Assembly (NCBI GenBank): GCA_016801885.1
Contig: CM028889.1
Coordinates: 24,186,001 to 24,250,000 of the forward strand
Reading direction: 5' to 3'
Origin: Toxotes chatareus
Lineage: Eukaryota > Chordata > Actinopteri > Toxotidae
Length of the DNA: 64,000 nucleotides
Shown here: positions 24,135-36,751 of the stretch, in pieces
Layout of the letters: the number at the start of each line of letters is the position of its first letter
How positions within the stretch are numbered: the first letter of the stretch is position 1
The notes under the pieces: model-generated
Databases searched by the model: none
What the model saw: the letters and a program-made list of their open reading frames with translations, nothing else
What the model was told of the DNA's origin: nothing
Position numbers and translations under genes: made by a program

Positions 24135-25694
24135 ATGCCCACCGACCAGGAGCCCACGTTCACTGTCAAGCTGTTTCAGCTGCTGCTGCTCTCCACCTAC
24201 TGGGGAATGCAAATTTGGGTCACCTTCATTTCAAGTGGGTACCACACATGCACTGGTACAAAACATATACAGAAAATTTGGAAACACAAGCGAGGGTTAA
24301 CAGGCCGAGAGAGAGAGTGGGAGAGGCTGGTAACTTGTGTAGTGTACAGAATGTGTGTAAGGAGGTTTGTTGTTATGTACAACACAATCATGCCTGAAGT
24401 GGTCCTTCACTGTGGTCCCCTGCCACCCCTGAATGTGGCTTAAGTGGTCAGATCACAGTGGATATTCAGCGTTTCTTGGCAATTGCATCTGTATTTAGAT
24501 TTGTCCACTTATGACTCAATCACCCAGAATGCCTTTTCACATCCGATGTGAACAGGATCATGGTGAAGCACCTTTGTATGATCTCTAAGCAGTTTTTTCA
24601 TGACCACCATTACACCTACGCTTACACTGATTTCAGTAATCTAAGGTGTGTCTGCGTGTGTTTCTTATAGAACTATGCCATTCACATTTTTACCTACACA
24701 CCATGCAGCAGTTTTATAATTTCCTGAAAATGACCTCTTAACCTTCAGTACATTGACAACATCTGAACTTCCTGTTAGTGTTAAACCACAAACCTTATAT
24801 CTGCCATGTTGCACCACTGTAGCTGCATTTGTGGGAACAAACAAAGGATAGCATGCACCAAGCAGTTTTATTGCTGATTGTTCGTCATATGTTTGATAAT
24901 CATAGTGTGATTGAGATGTGTGTACTAAAATTATAATACTTACTGGAACACCTTCATTTGAGTATATATATATGACTTAATTCAGAGATCAAGAGATCAT
25001 CAGACAGTGTCTTAATGTCCACTTTATCTTATTTTCAGAATGCTGTTGTCCATGTAAATGTAGTAACTCTTAGAGCATAATAAATTAGTGTTTTGTGAGT
25101 TTTCTGACAGTGCTAATGAGTTGTTGTGATTTCTGCACAGGCTTTGTGATGAACAACCACCTGAACAGACACACATATGGGTTTATTCAGAGTCGTCTTG
25201 TCCCTTTCTACCTCCACCTGGGTTCAGCTTGTGCCTTCTTTAACCTCACTATCTACGCTGTGTATCACCCCAGCGACATGCTGAACGACAGAGAAGCCTT
25301 TCAGGTGTGCCGTTAATTCCACATCATCACATTGAATGAAACAGTGTTTTTGAGTATCATCTCAACCTCTGCTTCTGCTCCCCCCGACCAGATCTTCATC
25401 TTCTTTGTGTCAGTGACGGTGGCAGCTGTCAACGCTCAGTGGTTTGGCCAGATGACATCGGAGATCATGGCAGACATGCACCTCATCGAGCAGGCGTGCG
25501 GATTGGGTCAGGACATCGGCCTGTCGTCTAACCGTGAAGCGTACGCTAAGCTGTGTGAGACAGATGTCAAATACAGACACCTCAGCAGTCGCCTGTGGCT
25601 GTACAGACTGCTGTCCTCCCTTTGTAATCTCTGCTGCATAGGCTGCAATTTCTACAGCCTGTGTTACATGGCTGAGAACCTCGTCTCACTGTAA
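24135..25694 (+). CDS. tmem205: TMEM205 (transmembrane protein 205)
   Basis: Small four-helix membrane protein (DUF4149 family); the human protein is linked to cisplatin resistance through vesicle traffic. Three coding exons, 24135-24234, 25141-25304 and 25392-25694, join in phase to 188 aa (human 189). The first donor is TCAA/GTGGGT, which restores the human spacing between WVTF and RHT(F/Y)G. Recognisable blocks are GMQIWVTF, RHTYGFIQSRLVPFYLHLG, VNAQWF and, near the C-terminus, LSSLCNLCCIG. The middle, around the loop before the last helix, is diverged. It lies head-to-tail behind dhcr24 and converges with slc35d1. An in-frame shift with the upstream open frame at 24,019 is not needed: the ATG at 24,135 aligns with the human start region. 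Confidence 0.9.
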
Positions 25695-28600
25695 TACTGA
25701 CACACAGCAGCTGGACTGTCAGATTGTTAAAAAATAGTCAGTCCCTTACAAATCTAGAAACTTTTTGTATCAAACCAGTAAGTTATATATTTAATACGCA
25801 ATGTCTCTCTTTCCGTCTCTGCCTTCATAAGAAATCAGATTAAAAAGTCAGGTAAGCCCTGATGTTCTTTTGTGTTGGGGAATAATGAAAGGACATAATC
25901 ACATGCATAGATTTCAGCCCCAGTTCTTGGTCAGTTTTGAGACAGCTGTGGTCAGTAAAACTGAACTTCTCTCTTAAACATTGTAGGGAGGCAAATCAGT
26001 TCCTGCAGTGTGAGTAATGCCTCACCTTTCGCCCAGTGTGGCTGGAGCTGGTGGCTGCCTCGTGGTGGTGCCTTGAGATTTCCCTTCACCTTTACCATTA
26101 CAACATGGTACCTTACAGGAACCTAAAACGTGAGTGAATGTTTTTAAAATCTTCGTGTTTGTAATATCCGAGGCATCACAAGCAGAAAGTGGCCCAGTGC
26201 ACTTCACCTTTTTTTATTTGTAAGCAACAGCGAGGTACCTTTACTAAGGACACTGCTGCTCAATCCTGCTCTTCCTGTTCTGGGTGGAGTTTTTATACCT
26301 TGTTCACAGTGTAGTGCCACAGGTTAGTCAGGCTTACCTTATGTTACCTTAAGAGCACCTGTGGGGCTGTGCTTCATTTCCTTTCAGAGTGAAAGGTTGT
26401 GCTGTTTTTGGCTCTCCTGGAAAAGTTTGAACACTTTCACTACATGGCATACAATCAGTAGAGCTTTTAGTCCATCCAAAACACACTTGCACCACTGATC
26501 TGATTGTTGTATTGGTGTTTGTAAATAGTTCCAGTGTACTCATATGTATATGGGCAGATGTTAGATTTGTTGTTGCACAGCAGGTTGGTGTAGTTGTGAG
26601 AGTCGTTCAACAGGTAGACCTTTGCTTTAGTTTAATGAAGTCACTGTTACTCTTCTGTCGGTGAGCCTAAACCTGTGGTGGGGACAGTTTTGCTGAGCAG
26701 GTTTGATGGTTGTAATGGTTGTGAGATGACTTGGGTCTGTTTTGAGCCCCTTGAAAATCACAGTTGAATGTTTTTTTTTGAACCACTTTTACATTACCTC
26801 ACAATAACTTTTACATTATGATGCAACACTTTATTTTGAGCATTAATCGCAAAAGCCTGAGCTCTGACAGTTTGCGGCCACTGCTGTGACCACAGTTGTA
26901 GCTGGGCTTGGGGCCGTGATGTGGGCATGGCTAATACTATGGACATAGCTGTGGCAGTATATGTTCTGTGGCTACTCTTTATAAAATATATGTATTAACA
27001 TTGGCCGAGAAAACATCGTGAAGCCAGACACTTGTTTCACCCCTGTGCTTCTATCATATATGAAAAATGAGATGCCAAATCACGCACAGGTGTTTAAGGA
27101 TGGCTTCATAGGAATCTTAACAACCAACACTATAACAGCCAGAGCTGTAGCCATCCCATACAGCCATAAGAACAGCTACAACTGTTCAATCACAGCCACG
27201 GCAGCAGGTGGTCATAGTACAGTGTTGATATGAAGGTAACTAGCCTCATTATCCTCATATCAGCTGTGTGACCTTTCACCGGCTCTGTAAAAAGTCTATT
27301 TGAGGACATGAATGACGTGTCTGTACTGAGTCCTTAACATCCCATGACGATTTCCATATATGTTGCTACCTTTCATTTTGCCATGCAGGAAAATCCCATC
27401 AGATCTTGTATATTTTGGTGAACGATTTTAAGAAGACATCAGGTCTGTGGCTTGAATTCGTCACGTGCTGTACATCAATCTGAATGTGCTGGATTAGGAT
27501 CTGGCTGAAAGACTAAATATGCAGCCATGATTAGAATTGAAGTTATTTCTGAGTTGTACTCATGCTAGAGTGGTCTTGCAGTACAGTGCTTAGGTGTCAG
27601 AGCTTTGTTTGGAAATAGTGCATCATTGTACATCGCTGAATCTGTGGTCTGTTCTGTGTTGTCGTTTTGCACGTTGAAATTATGCTAATCGAACCCCTCC
27701 TCGTTGTAACATCTTGGGTGAAACTTCTCTATCCATGACTCCAAAGTTAAAAAAAACAAGCATGGTCCTTAAGCAGAGCAGTGGCAGCAGAACATGGATT
27801 CTGAAACTCCTTTCTTCTTCTTTGTATTTGTTTGTTCTAACTGGACTGATGAAGGTGCTTTATGAGCCCGTTACTGGCAAAAACAATGCAATATTACTTG
27901 TTGGCTGTTTTGAAGTCTACACAGTTTTTCTATGATGTCGCCCGTTAGCTCGGCCAGTTTAAATTAATACAAATTTTGAATGCAAGTCATTTGACAGTTT
28001 TGCTTCTTGACATAAAAGTTGTATTTGGATATAATGTTTAGCAGATCTTTATACATTATTTCATTTCTTAATGATAATGTTTGAGATAATGGGATATAAT
28101 TATTATTGCCTGAAGACCAGTGAGGTCAGAGGTCATGAGCTGTTTGTGGTAGTGGGTCTGTATGTTTTGTCATGTATGGTTTAATTTTTTGTATAAAAGA
28201 ATTTTCTCTCTTAATTCTCCATGCCATCTTCTGCCCATTTTATTAAATTTTGATCAATAAGAAATTACTCAGAAAGTGCAGGTGTTATTTCTTAACCTAT
28301 TTTCTGTTGTTTTGGCTCTGGCAACTGAGACTGAATTGACTTTTAGCTTTTTTTTTCTTACATATTTTGCAGCCTTATACAGCCCTCGGGGTGTATGTCT
28401 GCTTGTATAGAGTGAGTCAGTATGCAGTAATCACCTATGTGTAATATTTGAAAATGTTGGAGTTCAGTGACTCCTAGTGGTAGAAATAGAAAAAAATGAA
28501 TGAGCTGAAAAGCAGCCACATTTTGCTGCAACACTCCAAAATCTAATTCAGTTCTGTTGGTCCCATGTGATTTCATGTTTTTCCAGATATGACAGAAGGG

Positions 28601-30055
28601 GGAACCATTGCTTTACTGTAGTTTATGATTCACTGCAAACCCAGAGACTCAGGTCTGTGCTGAATTATCCAGCATTGCACTGCATTAGAAAGTCTGTAAA
28701 TAACTGAACAATTACAAAATATTCATAGTATCACTCGTTTGAATGAGACAGAATTTTGATATTACAGAGAATTGGAGGAAGTAGATAGTTATAATGAAAC
28801 TCTAAAACTCAAAACTCAAGCCTTAAAACTAACCAACAAATCCAGGACTCCATCATGTCAACAGAGGTTTTTTTTTAATGTAAAAATACATCACTGTGTT
28901 TCAGCTACAAATCCATTGTTACTGTCTGAGATGAGATCAGCATCAACAATTCACAAGCCACGCCATCTACAAAATGAATATTAGTCTAAAAAAACAGTAA
29001 TAAATATAAAATGATGTAGATAAAAATGTACCTGACTATAAAAGGCTTAGATAACCACGTTTCTCTTGTAATACTTAAAAAAAATTGAAATGTACGTTTC
29101 AGGAAGGTACAATAATCTCATATTCAACATATGAATGTAACAGGAGGCAATTCAGTTTCACCCTTTCGCAGGAGCTACCTCAGTTAAAAGTGCGAGAAAA
29201 CTGTCAAAGACATGGCTCCCCTTGTTTGTTAATTCTGCATAGAGAGAACCAGCTACAGCCTTTAAGTATCCACAACAAACATTCTATAATACTGAGGGAG
29301 CTAAATGTAAACTGTTAACTTTAAATTATCTCCCAAAAATAGCCAGCAACATCATTTAAAGCCACAATCCTTGACAGCCCACTGCCCATCCACTTTGGTT
29401 GTTTAAAGGATGAGGTTAGATCACTTTACCGTCTCTCTGTACCAAGCTTAAAACAGTGTACGAGCAATCAAAAGAACTGTACTAAAGACTGAAATAACAG
29501 ATAATGGCAGTGTCAGTGCATCTCACTGTGCTTAGAAGGCAGCTAAAGTTACATTCCTTGTAAACAGCAAAACAGAAAAGGCAATAAAAAATAAGGATTG
29601 TGCCTTTGAAATAACCATTAAGTAATAGTCCCATGATTTGTCAGTAAACACCCAAGCTTAAAACAATTGATCATCCCAGCTGTTCACTCCTGTGTTCAGG
29701 AAACATGACATCATCCCAACATTTAATGCTCAGTTTGTCTCAATGTCGGGAAATGTTGTGATATAAATAACATTGGTTCTGTGTTTCCCTTCTCCTCAAT
29801 GCTCACGAGTACAGTATCAAAATACAAATGTTTAAAAAGAAAACACCATCTAAAAATCAACCCACAATCCCTCTGGAGGGTTTCGTAACCATGGCAGCAG
29901 CCGCAGAGTAATAGTGAAGGCATGGCTTTCTCTATGAAGCCATTCCCATCATCATTTCTCACCGTTGCAACTAAAATACTCCATAAATAAAAGTCGTACT
30001 AAAAATAGAGTTTTCCTGTTCTTCAGAATAAAAATAATTAAATCCAGTGTCTCTG
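25695..30055. other. Converging 3' ends of tmem205 (plus) and slc35d1 (minus)
   Basis: About 4.4 kb of AT-rich sequence with no supported exon. It should hold both 3' UTRs. At 28,239-28,247 the sequence TTTATTAAA can act as AATAAA on the minus strand and ATTAAA on the plus strand. Open frames such as 27,714-27,935 and 27,018-27,233 show no family features. Confidence 0.45.
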
Positions 30056-33000
30056 TCATACAACCACCTTGCCCTTGATGTCCAGCTTGTTGTTGTCATT
30101 TGTTTTGCTGGTCTGCTCCTCTGTGAACGTGATGTAGGAGTACACCAGGCTGCCCGCAATACTGCAACAACACAGAGAGATCAACTGTATTACACAAACA
30201 TGACGACAAACAAGGCAAAATGCAAGTGAAAAGAAGTATTTAACCATCTGATAAGGTAAGGTAACATTTTTTTTCCTTTGTAAAACACTGAACAATATGA
30301 GTTTATATGGTTTTCAAAAGAAGGCTATTATAAACATTTATGATGGTTGCAAGCAAAATGAGAAATACAAAATCATGTTATTTGTGTCACATCAGCGCTG
30401 AAGTGAGCATGTTGCAGCACATCACCAGTCATAAAACTGGTTATATTTCTCCACAGGTTTCAGCAAGCACATATGAATTCCTGCAGCTGAGTGACACATT
30501 AACAGCTAATATATCTGTGCCATCATGAACCCTTTTCCTTTTTTCACCAGAGATTCACCAGATCATGTTGACAGACAGGAGGAGGATCAGTCTGACTCAG
30601 TTACTGTTATTGAAAATAAACCCTGTTATTTCCCACCTGATATTCAAACCTATGAAGTTAGTCCAAGAGAAAACGTAGTCTCCACTGAACACCATCCCAA
30701 TGTATGTCACCAGGACGTTCTGCAAAACAGAAAAAATAGGAAATAAGTTTCTGTGTTTTAGCGTTTTTAGTGCATTTACTTCACACGGTCGTGCAGCTCA
30801 CCTTGATGCAGCCCACGATCGTAGTTGTTAAAGCAGAGTTGTACTGTGTGCAGAGCACAGTGGAATACATCAGAACAAACCTGTAAAACAAAATGTCAAC
30901 TTATTTACTCATGACTCGACATTTGTTCAAGCATGAAATCAGATTTCACAATGTTAATACAACATAGCAGACAAAGGGTCATTGTGAGCTTCACACTCAG
31001 TCAAGCGCTTGGCCTAGAGTCTAGATTTCACCCAATGATATAATTGCAATGCCACAGTAATTTGGTATAATCCAGATGTTCAATTCTGGCACTAAACACA
31101 ACCCTGCTTGCTTGTGCGCCAGCATGCACGTCACACGTAAGCTCTGGCCTCTGTCTTACCCCATGATACACGAGAGGACGAACTGGGTGAGGAAAAACGC
31201 ATCAGACCAACCGTCGTATTCCACTGCCTGATGAAAGAGGAACATCACGAGAAACAGCAAAAATCACAAGTGAAAACAGAGACACAAAAAAAACCATACA
31301 AAAAAACAGGATTAAAACTAGATAGTAAATTCAAGTCTGTGCTTATGTCATGTGTCTGGCATTCAGTGGAGGAAAGAAAATTAAGACTGAGCACTGAGGA
31401 GTTGTTAATCACATTTTTGGGAGTCGATGGCCAGGTCACTGTCGCAACTAACACTTACGTACTTTCAAATTCAACAGCAATTCTCCAAAAGCTTTAAAAG
31501 GCAGTAGTCTGAATCTCTACTGTGGTTATTCAGTCAAGGGGAGTAGTAGGCGCTGCTGTAATAACTCTACTAGGTGTATAATAGCAGCTTTGTGCCTCTC
31601 TGGCTGCTGGGCCCCAGCTGGGCAAACCAGAAGGTCTCTGCCAATACTGACCAACAAACAGACAGCTCATATTTACAGCACACGCCCATGCCTTCACATA
31701 CGTGCACTCACTTCAATTTTGGATTAAACCTTGTAATAACTGATTAGTACCAAGGTCGTAAACTCACTACAAGGACCTAACTTGATGGTTTAGCTACTGT
31801 TTAAAAAAAATTCACAAATGAAAACTTTAAAATCTGACATAGAAAAACATGTTTGATTTTTTTAATGAAGATAACAGGAACTAGAACTCACACAGGGGAC
31901 AGACCAAACAACAGAAGAGTCAAACTGCTTACCTTCTGCATATCTCCTGTCACATGGGCCAACAGCAGAGTGGGAATTATCATAAATAATGCATTGTAAT
32001 ACAATAATCCATATTTCCCCAACTCCTGTGAGAGAGAGCACAGAAATAGATGGGCAGGCAGCAACAGGAACATGGAAAATAAGCAAAGCCAGAACAGAGA
32101 GGGTTATTCACAAGTCTTTCAGTGCATTCCTCACTAACTAGCATACAGATGTCATGCACGGCCAGCCCAATGCACTACCTAGAACCTCTTGTTTGCATTC
32201 ATCTGTCCATCTTTCACTTCCTCACAATATCCCTCTCACACACCACTCTGTCTAGCACAGTGCTAGCAGGTGGTGCTCAACAGACATCACAGACTAAATC
32301 TGGATCCAGTTCTGCTTCTGCTGTAATGTGAGAGCCGAGCAGTCTGCTTCTGTGACAAAAAAAACCAGACTAAAACAAGCTACAAGCTATTTCTGACTCA
32401 ACAGTCAAATGGTTATTAACTAGACTGCTAAAAATAATGCAAGAAAATGTTTAAAAGTATGATAATACAGCAGCACAACTGCAGAGCAGGTTTTAACAGT
32501 GAGTGATAATTAACACCAGTTAGTGGAGAGTGAAAGGAACCAACTCATGGTGTTTGTGTACATAGAGTTCCTTTGAGCCAGACGCTGAAGGATGGTTTGG
32601 ATTCTCTAAATTCATCAACATCAGCTCAAGGCCAAAAACAGCTGCTACCCAACAATGGTAACTATTCATCAGATGGTGCTGCCCCGTACCTTTGCATCTA
32701 ATTTTTGCTTCACATAGGCTCCATTGGCAGCAGTCAGTACATCGTTCAGGAGAATGAACACGTAGCCTTGCAGGTCAAAAGACATGTCAGCACTACGAAG
32801 GGAAATGAGAGAAAATGATAGAAAGTGTCAAGGAGGCAAATAAGCGTTCTGTCGCTAACAATTTAGCTGTGGGCATGCTCTGTTTCAACAGAGCTCCTTT
32901 AACTACAGATGTACAACATGTGTTTATTGACCCTGAAGACAATATCACTTAAGTGGGTGCATATATCAGGACAGGACAACCCTTTGTAGTCAGGGTAATT

Positions 33001-34563
33001 CTGCTTTGCTTAACAGCCAGGACATCTGGATGTAGGAAAACTAACCTTGCGGCTATAAACGCCCCGAGGATCATTGTAAATACTGTCAGCTGGACTGGCC
33101 TGGAGAACTTCTTCCTGCCAAAGGTCAAAGACAATGGAGCAATGAAATTCAATCTGAGTGCTTTGAGCTGCAAATAAAAGCGACCAATACAGCACAAAGA
33201 GAAAGGCTTGGTTTTCTTAACTATTTCCCAAGTAAATGACAAGAAAAGTGGGTTATCTGTTTTGTGCAATCTTACTTGAGCAGAAATCCCTCAGCCAGCA
33301 TTGTGAATAAAATGGAGAACCTCCTGAGGACAGTAAACATCGGCAGACTGGTGGAAGAGGACATAAATTGTGATGGTAAATAGTCAAGGATTAAACTTTA
33401 ATTTGGCAAAAACATTAACAGCCATGCCCTGTGAGCTCATGATGAAACTGTATGAACTTCCCTTTAACCATCATTCAGCCTGGACAGTTTTTCAATGGGG
33501 GACTTACTTAAGCCTTTTGGTTCCAAACAGACCAGTGATTTGATTTCCCACATAAAGAAGAGGTAGAGGAAATGTCTGGAAAGCAAGGTAAACATAATAG
33601 GTATACTAATCAGAAAGAACCACACTGCAAATTATTTTAGAGCCAAAACAGCAGATGAACCCATGAACAGAAAACTGATAAGCAGAAAATAATTCTCCAT
33701 AAAATCTGTCTGTGAATGTTCTCATTCATCCAGGTCATTGTTCTCTCTCTCTCTCTCTAAAACTGAATCGAAGGCAACAAGTCCATAAAATAGTTTTCTC
33801 CAAAGATTAAATGACAATAAACTGAATGTGAGTTTTGAACTATTTGTCCAGCAGAACAAGACACCTGAGACAAGGACTCTGGAAGCCTGCGATGGACAAT
33901 TTTCAATCCGAAACAGGAGGATAGGCGGTCCCACCTTGCGAGGTATGCTCTCATCAAAGTCCGGGAAGCTGATCACCCTCGCAGCCTTGCCCACCCACAG
34001 CACAATCACCGTGGCCAACATCTACACACACACACATTCAATTGAAAATTAATTTTAGCTCTACCTGTTTGCAGGATGGTATTTGTTAAAGTTAAAAAAT
34101 TGAAAATCATTCAACTTACTTGTCCAATTCCGACACATATTGAAGAAGGGAACCTGAAAGAGTTGAGTCTCCGTTAGTTCCAGTGAACGTTATAGGCTGA
34201 GCACACTGTAACCTCGTACTAAACACTGGCTGGTTAAAATGTAGCCTCCTCGCTAAAATGCTAATATAAGTGAAGCCCTTCTGTGTTAACTCTGTTCACC
34301 AAGGTGCACTCGCTAGCCGTTAAGTTGCCGTTAGCCAATTAGCTGCACCGTGTTTGGCTCCGCTATCCGGCCAACACAACTTCCAGTAGCTAGGTTAGCT
34401 AACACGATAGCTTTTCCACTACAGCCGTCAGAGGCGTCACCGAAAACCGTTACCTGTAGTTGGTGAGGACGCTCTTATTCACCACGACAATGAGAAACGA
34501 GCTCAGGCCGTAAAACACAGCGGCGAAGAGCTTCACGAACACTGACAGAGGTTTGTCCGCCAT
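30056..34563 (-). CDS. slc35d1: SLC35D1 (UDP-glucuronic acid / UDP-N-acetylgalactosamine transporter)
   Basis: Nucleotide-sugar antiporter of the ER, supplying UDP-GlcA and UDP-GalNAc for chondroitin sulfate and glucuronidation. Twelve coding exons on the minus strand: 34563-34454, 34153-34120, 34021-33935, 33575-33508, 33347-33276, 33114-33046, 32792-32690, 32025-31933, 31227-31160, 30880-30802, 30719-30637, 30161-30056. All junctions are GT-AG and in phase, giving 323 aa. The human protein is 355 aa with a longer N-terminus; this start (MADKPLSVFVKL) aligns with an internal human Met. Motifs: VVVNKSVLTNYRFPSS, PLPLLYVGNQITGLF, LPMFTVLRRFSILFTM, LTAANGAYVKQKLD, GKYGLLYYNALFMI, NSALTTTIVGCIKN and the C-terminal KLDIKGK. 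The last two blocks favour D1 over D2. About ten membrane helices are expected. Teleosts may have two copies; which one this is cannot be told. Confidence 0.95.
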
Positions 34564-34700
34564 CCCCGACAAGTTCTCATTCCTCTGTGAGCAGTGTCGG
34601 CTCTTCCCCTGCCATCACTGCACCGCTTCACACACACACGCACGCGTTTCACAACACAACTTCCGCCGCGTCAAGTCAGAACACCACAGAGCATTGGTTA
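34250..34700 (-). promoter_or_regulatory. slc35d1 promoter and start region
   Basis: GC-richer segment around the start codon. Intron 1 (34,154-34,453) holds a cluster of GCTAGC, GTTAGC and TTAGCT motifs (34,254-34,410). The transcription start probably lies near 34,570-34,680; no TATA box is evident. Confidence 0.35.
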
Positions 34701-35221
34701 TTTTATTGTCTCTGAAATTTACGCCGTAGGTTTTGCTAACACGAGTCTAGCGTTCATACCTCACCAAGCTGAAAAGACCAACCACACTCTGCTGATTTGT
34801 TATATGTCGGCTGGAAACTTTTTCTTGTCTGCATCTTACGTTCCATGGACGTGCTGACAACAGCAGCATTCCCTGGTGTTTTACCTTTCATGTGACTCTT
34901 GTTCAATGTACACGTTGTGTATGTTATTTGTCATATCAAAAAAATAAGGCTGGCATTGCCGCAGTTGTTTAATGTGGACCGTAAGCGACAGAACAGTGTG
35001 TCATGTCTGACGAAGAGTGATGCTCAAACTTTATATTACCATTCAAGTTCAGTGGTGGAATGTAACAAAGTATTTGTACTAAAAGTATTTTTTTTTTACG
35101 TATCTTTACTTTATTACCTAGACTCATGTGTACTGTTTATACATCATTTTTAAACATTTAAACCACACACCTCATGTACATAATGCAAATATGAAGATGT
35201 CTTGATGTTTTTCTATTTTAT

Positions 35222-36750
35222 TAGGGCCCGAGCACGAAATTCGTGCGAAGCCCTATTGTAACTGAAGAGACTATTATTATTCTCCTCTTTCATTTTTCTT
35301 CCGCCACTTTGTCGGCTAATTTGACCCCCTGGATGTACTCAAAAAGTCACCAAACTTTGCCCAAAATGTCCCCCGACGAAACTGTCCGTGCGACCGGGCG
35401 CGGCCAAACAGCTCTGCAGCACCCCCTAGAGTTTGAAAATATTCACCGTAAAATCGGTACACAGATGCATCATGTCGAGACGAGAAAAATTCCACGATGT
35501 ACAGGAAGTCGGCCATTTTGGAAAGATTGCACCATTTTGCCTTTCGCACTCGCCGTGCTTTGACAAACTCCTCTTAGGGGAATTGTCTGATTGCACTGAA
35601 TTTTGGTCAGATTGCTCAGAAGGCATTAGTAGACATTGGATAAAAAAAAATAATAATGCGTGGCCACGAGATCGTAACGCGTGGCCACGAGATATTTAAT
35701 GCGTGGCCACGAGGTCATAATGCGTGGCCTCGAGATAATAACGCTATCTCGTGGCCACGCATTACGATCTTGTGGCCTCGTGTTACGATCTCGTGGCCAC
35801 GCATTACTATCTCGTGGCCTCATGTTATTATCTCGTGGCCACGCGTTACTATATTGTGGCCTCGCGTTATTATCTCGTGGCCACGCATTATTTATTTTTT
35901 TTATCCAATGTCACCAGAGGGGTTTCGTACATTAGGGACAAAAAGTTATCAAATGTTTTGATGTGGGTTACACGGTCTGCCCATGGCGCTGCCACAAAAA
36001 TGACCCTTCGCCAACACAGGAAATTGATGTATTATTTATTTTTGGCTGTATCTCACACAAACAAAATCAGGCATGATGAGCATGTGATTCTGAACAGATT
36101 GATATGCTAATATGATGATACAGTCATATCGCCACCTACTGGATGTATGCATTATTTTTAGTCCTATTTTCCACATTCCACACATTGTATTTTAATGAAG
36201 TTCTCTTAGGGACATAATCTGATACATTTGAAATGTTGTTTCATGGTTCCGAAGACACTGATGAGTAGTTATCATAAGCTCTCATCAAAGTTACACGGTG
36301 TGGCTGTGGCGCCGCCACGAAATTGACGCTTCTCCAACACACAGGAAATGGATGTATTTGTGCCTGTATCTCCCACATACTTCATCCAATGTTGACCAAA
36401 TTTACAGTCAGGATGACCTTCAATCTCTCAACTGATTTATATGCTCATTTGATGATACACCCATAGTGCCCCCTGCAGGGAGGGGCCCATGTCTTTTCTG
36501 TTGCTCTGTACTGCTGTGAAGAGCAGGAGAGAGGAGAGGACATAATCTGATACATTCGAAATGTTTTGTCATGGTTCAGAAGATGATGAGTAAAAGTTAT
36601 CAAAAGTTTTCATCAAAATTAAACGGTGTGGGCGGGGCAGCAACACGAAGTTGACCCTTCGCCAAAACACAGGAAATGGATGTAATGGAGGGTGTTTCTC
36701 CCACATAATTAATCTACATAAATACCTGAAATTTTCAGGTCATTCTAAAG
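35222..36750 (+). mobile_element. Diverged interspersed element with a hairpin head and about 300-bp internal repeats
   Basis: Opens with TAGGGCCCGAGCACGAAATT and then CGTGCGAAGCCCTA. Here GCACGAA pairs with TTCGTGC around a single A, and TAGGGC with GCCCTA outside it. Openings of this kind are common in fish repeats. The body contains three tandem related segments of about 200-280 bp (about 35,915-36,190, 36,205-36,480, 36,537-36,740), each with a TGATACATT(T/C)GAAATGTT-like stretch, a TTATCA(A/T)A motif, (A/C)ACGGT(G/C)TG, and CTTC(G/T)CCAA(A)ACACAGGAAAT. The first segment is interrupted by the fold-back element at 35,630-35,915. No protein is encoded. Confidence 0.55.
35630..35915. mobile_element. 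Fold-back element made of 21-bp units
   Basis: Ends are inverted repeats: GACATTGGATAAAAAAAA on the left (from about 35,632) and its complement ending ATCCAATGTC on the right (to about 35,913). Inside are about four 21-bp units reading TGCGTGGCCACGAGAT on the plus strand. They turn around near 35,745, and about seven units follow in the opposite orientation (ATCTCGTGGCCACGCATTA). In the right arm, units alternate between GGCCACGC and GGCCTCGN, a 42-bp higher-order period. Because 21 is divisible by three, several frames stay open and give low-complexity WPR- and ATRYD-like peptides, which are not genes. Confidence 0.75.
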
Positions 36751-36751
36751 C

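Noticed and set aside
24019..24300. Open frame starting 116 bp before the tmem205 start, in another frame
   Set aside because: It lies in the 5' UTR and reads through exon 1 out of frame; no family similarity.
35645..35900. Regular 21-bp repeats that could suggest a CRISPR array
   Set aside because: There are no unique spacers, the units flip orientation, and the genome is a vertebrate's.
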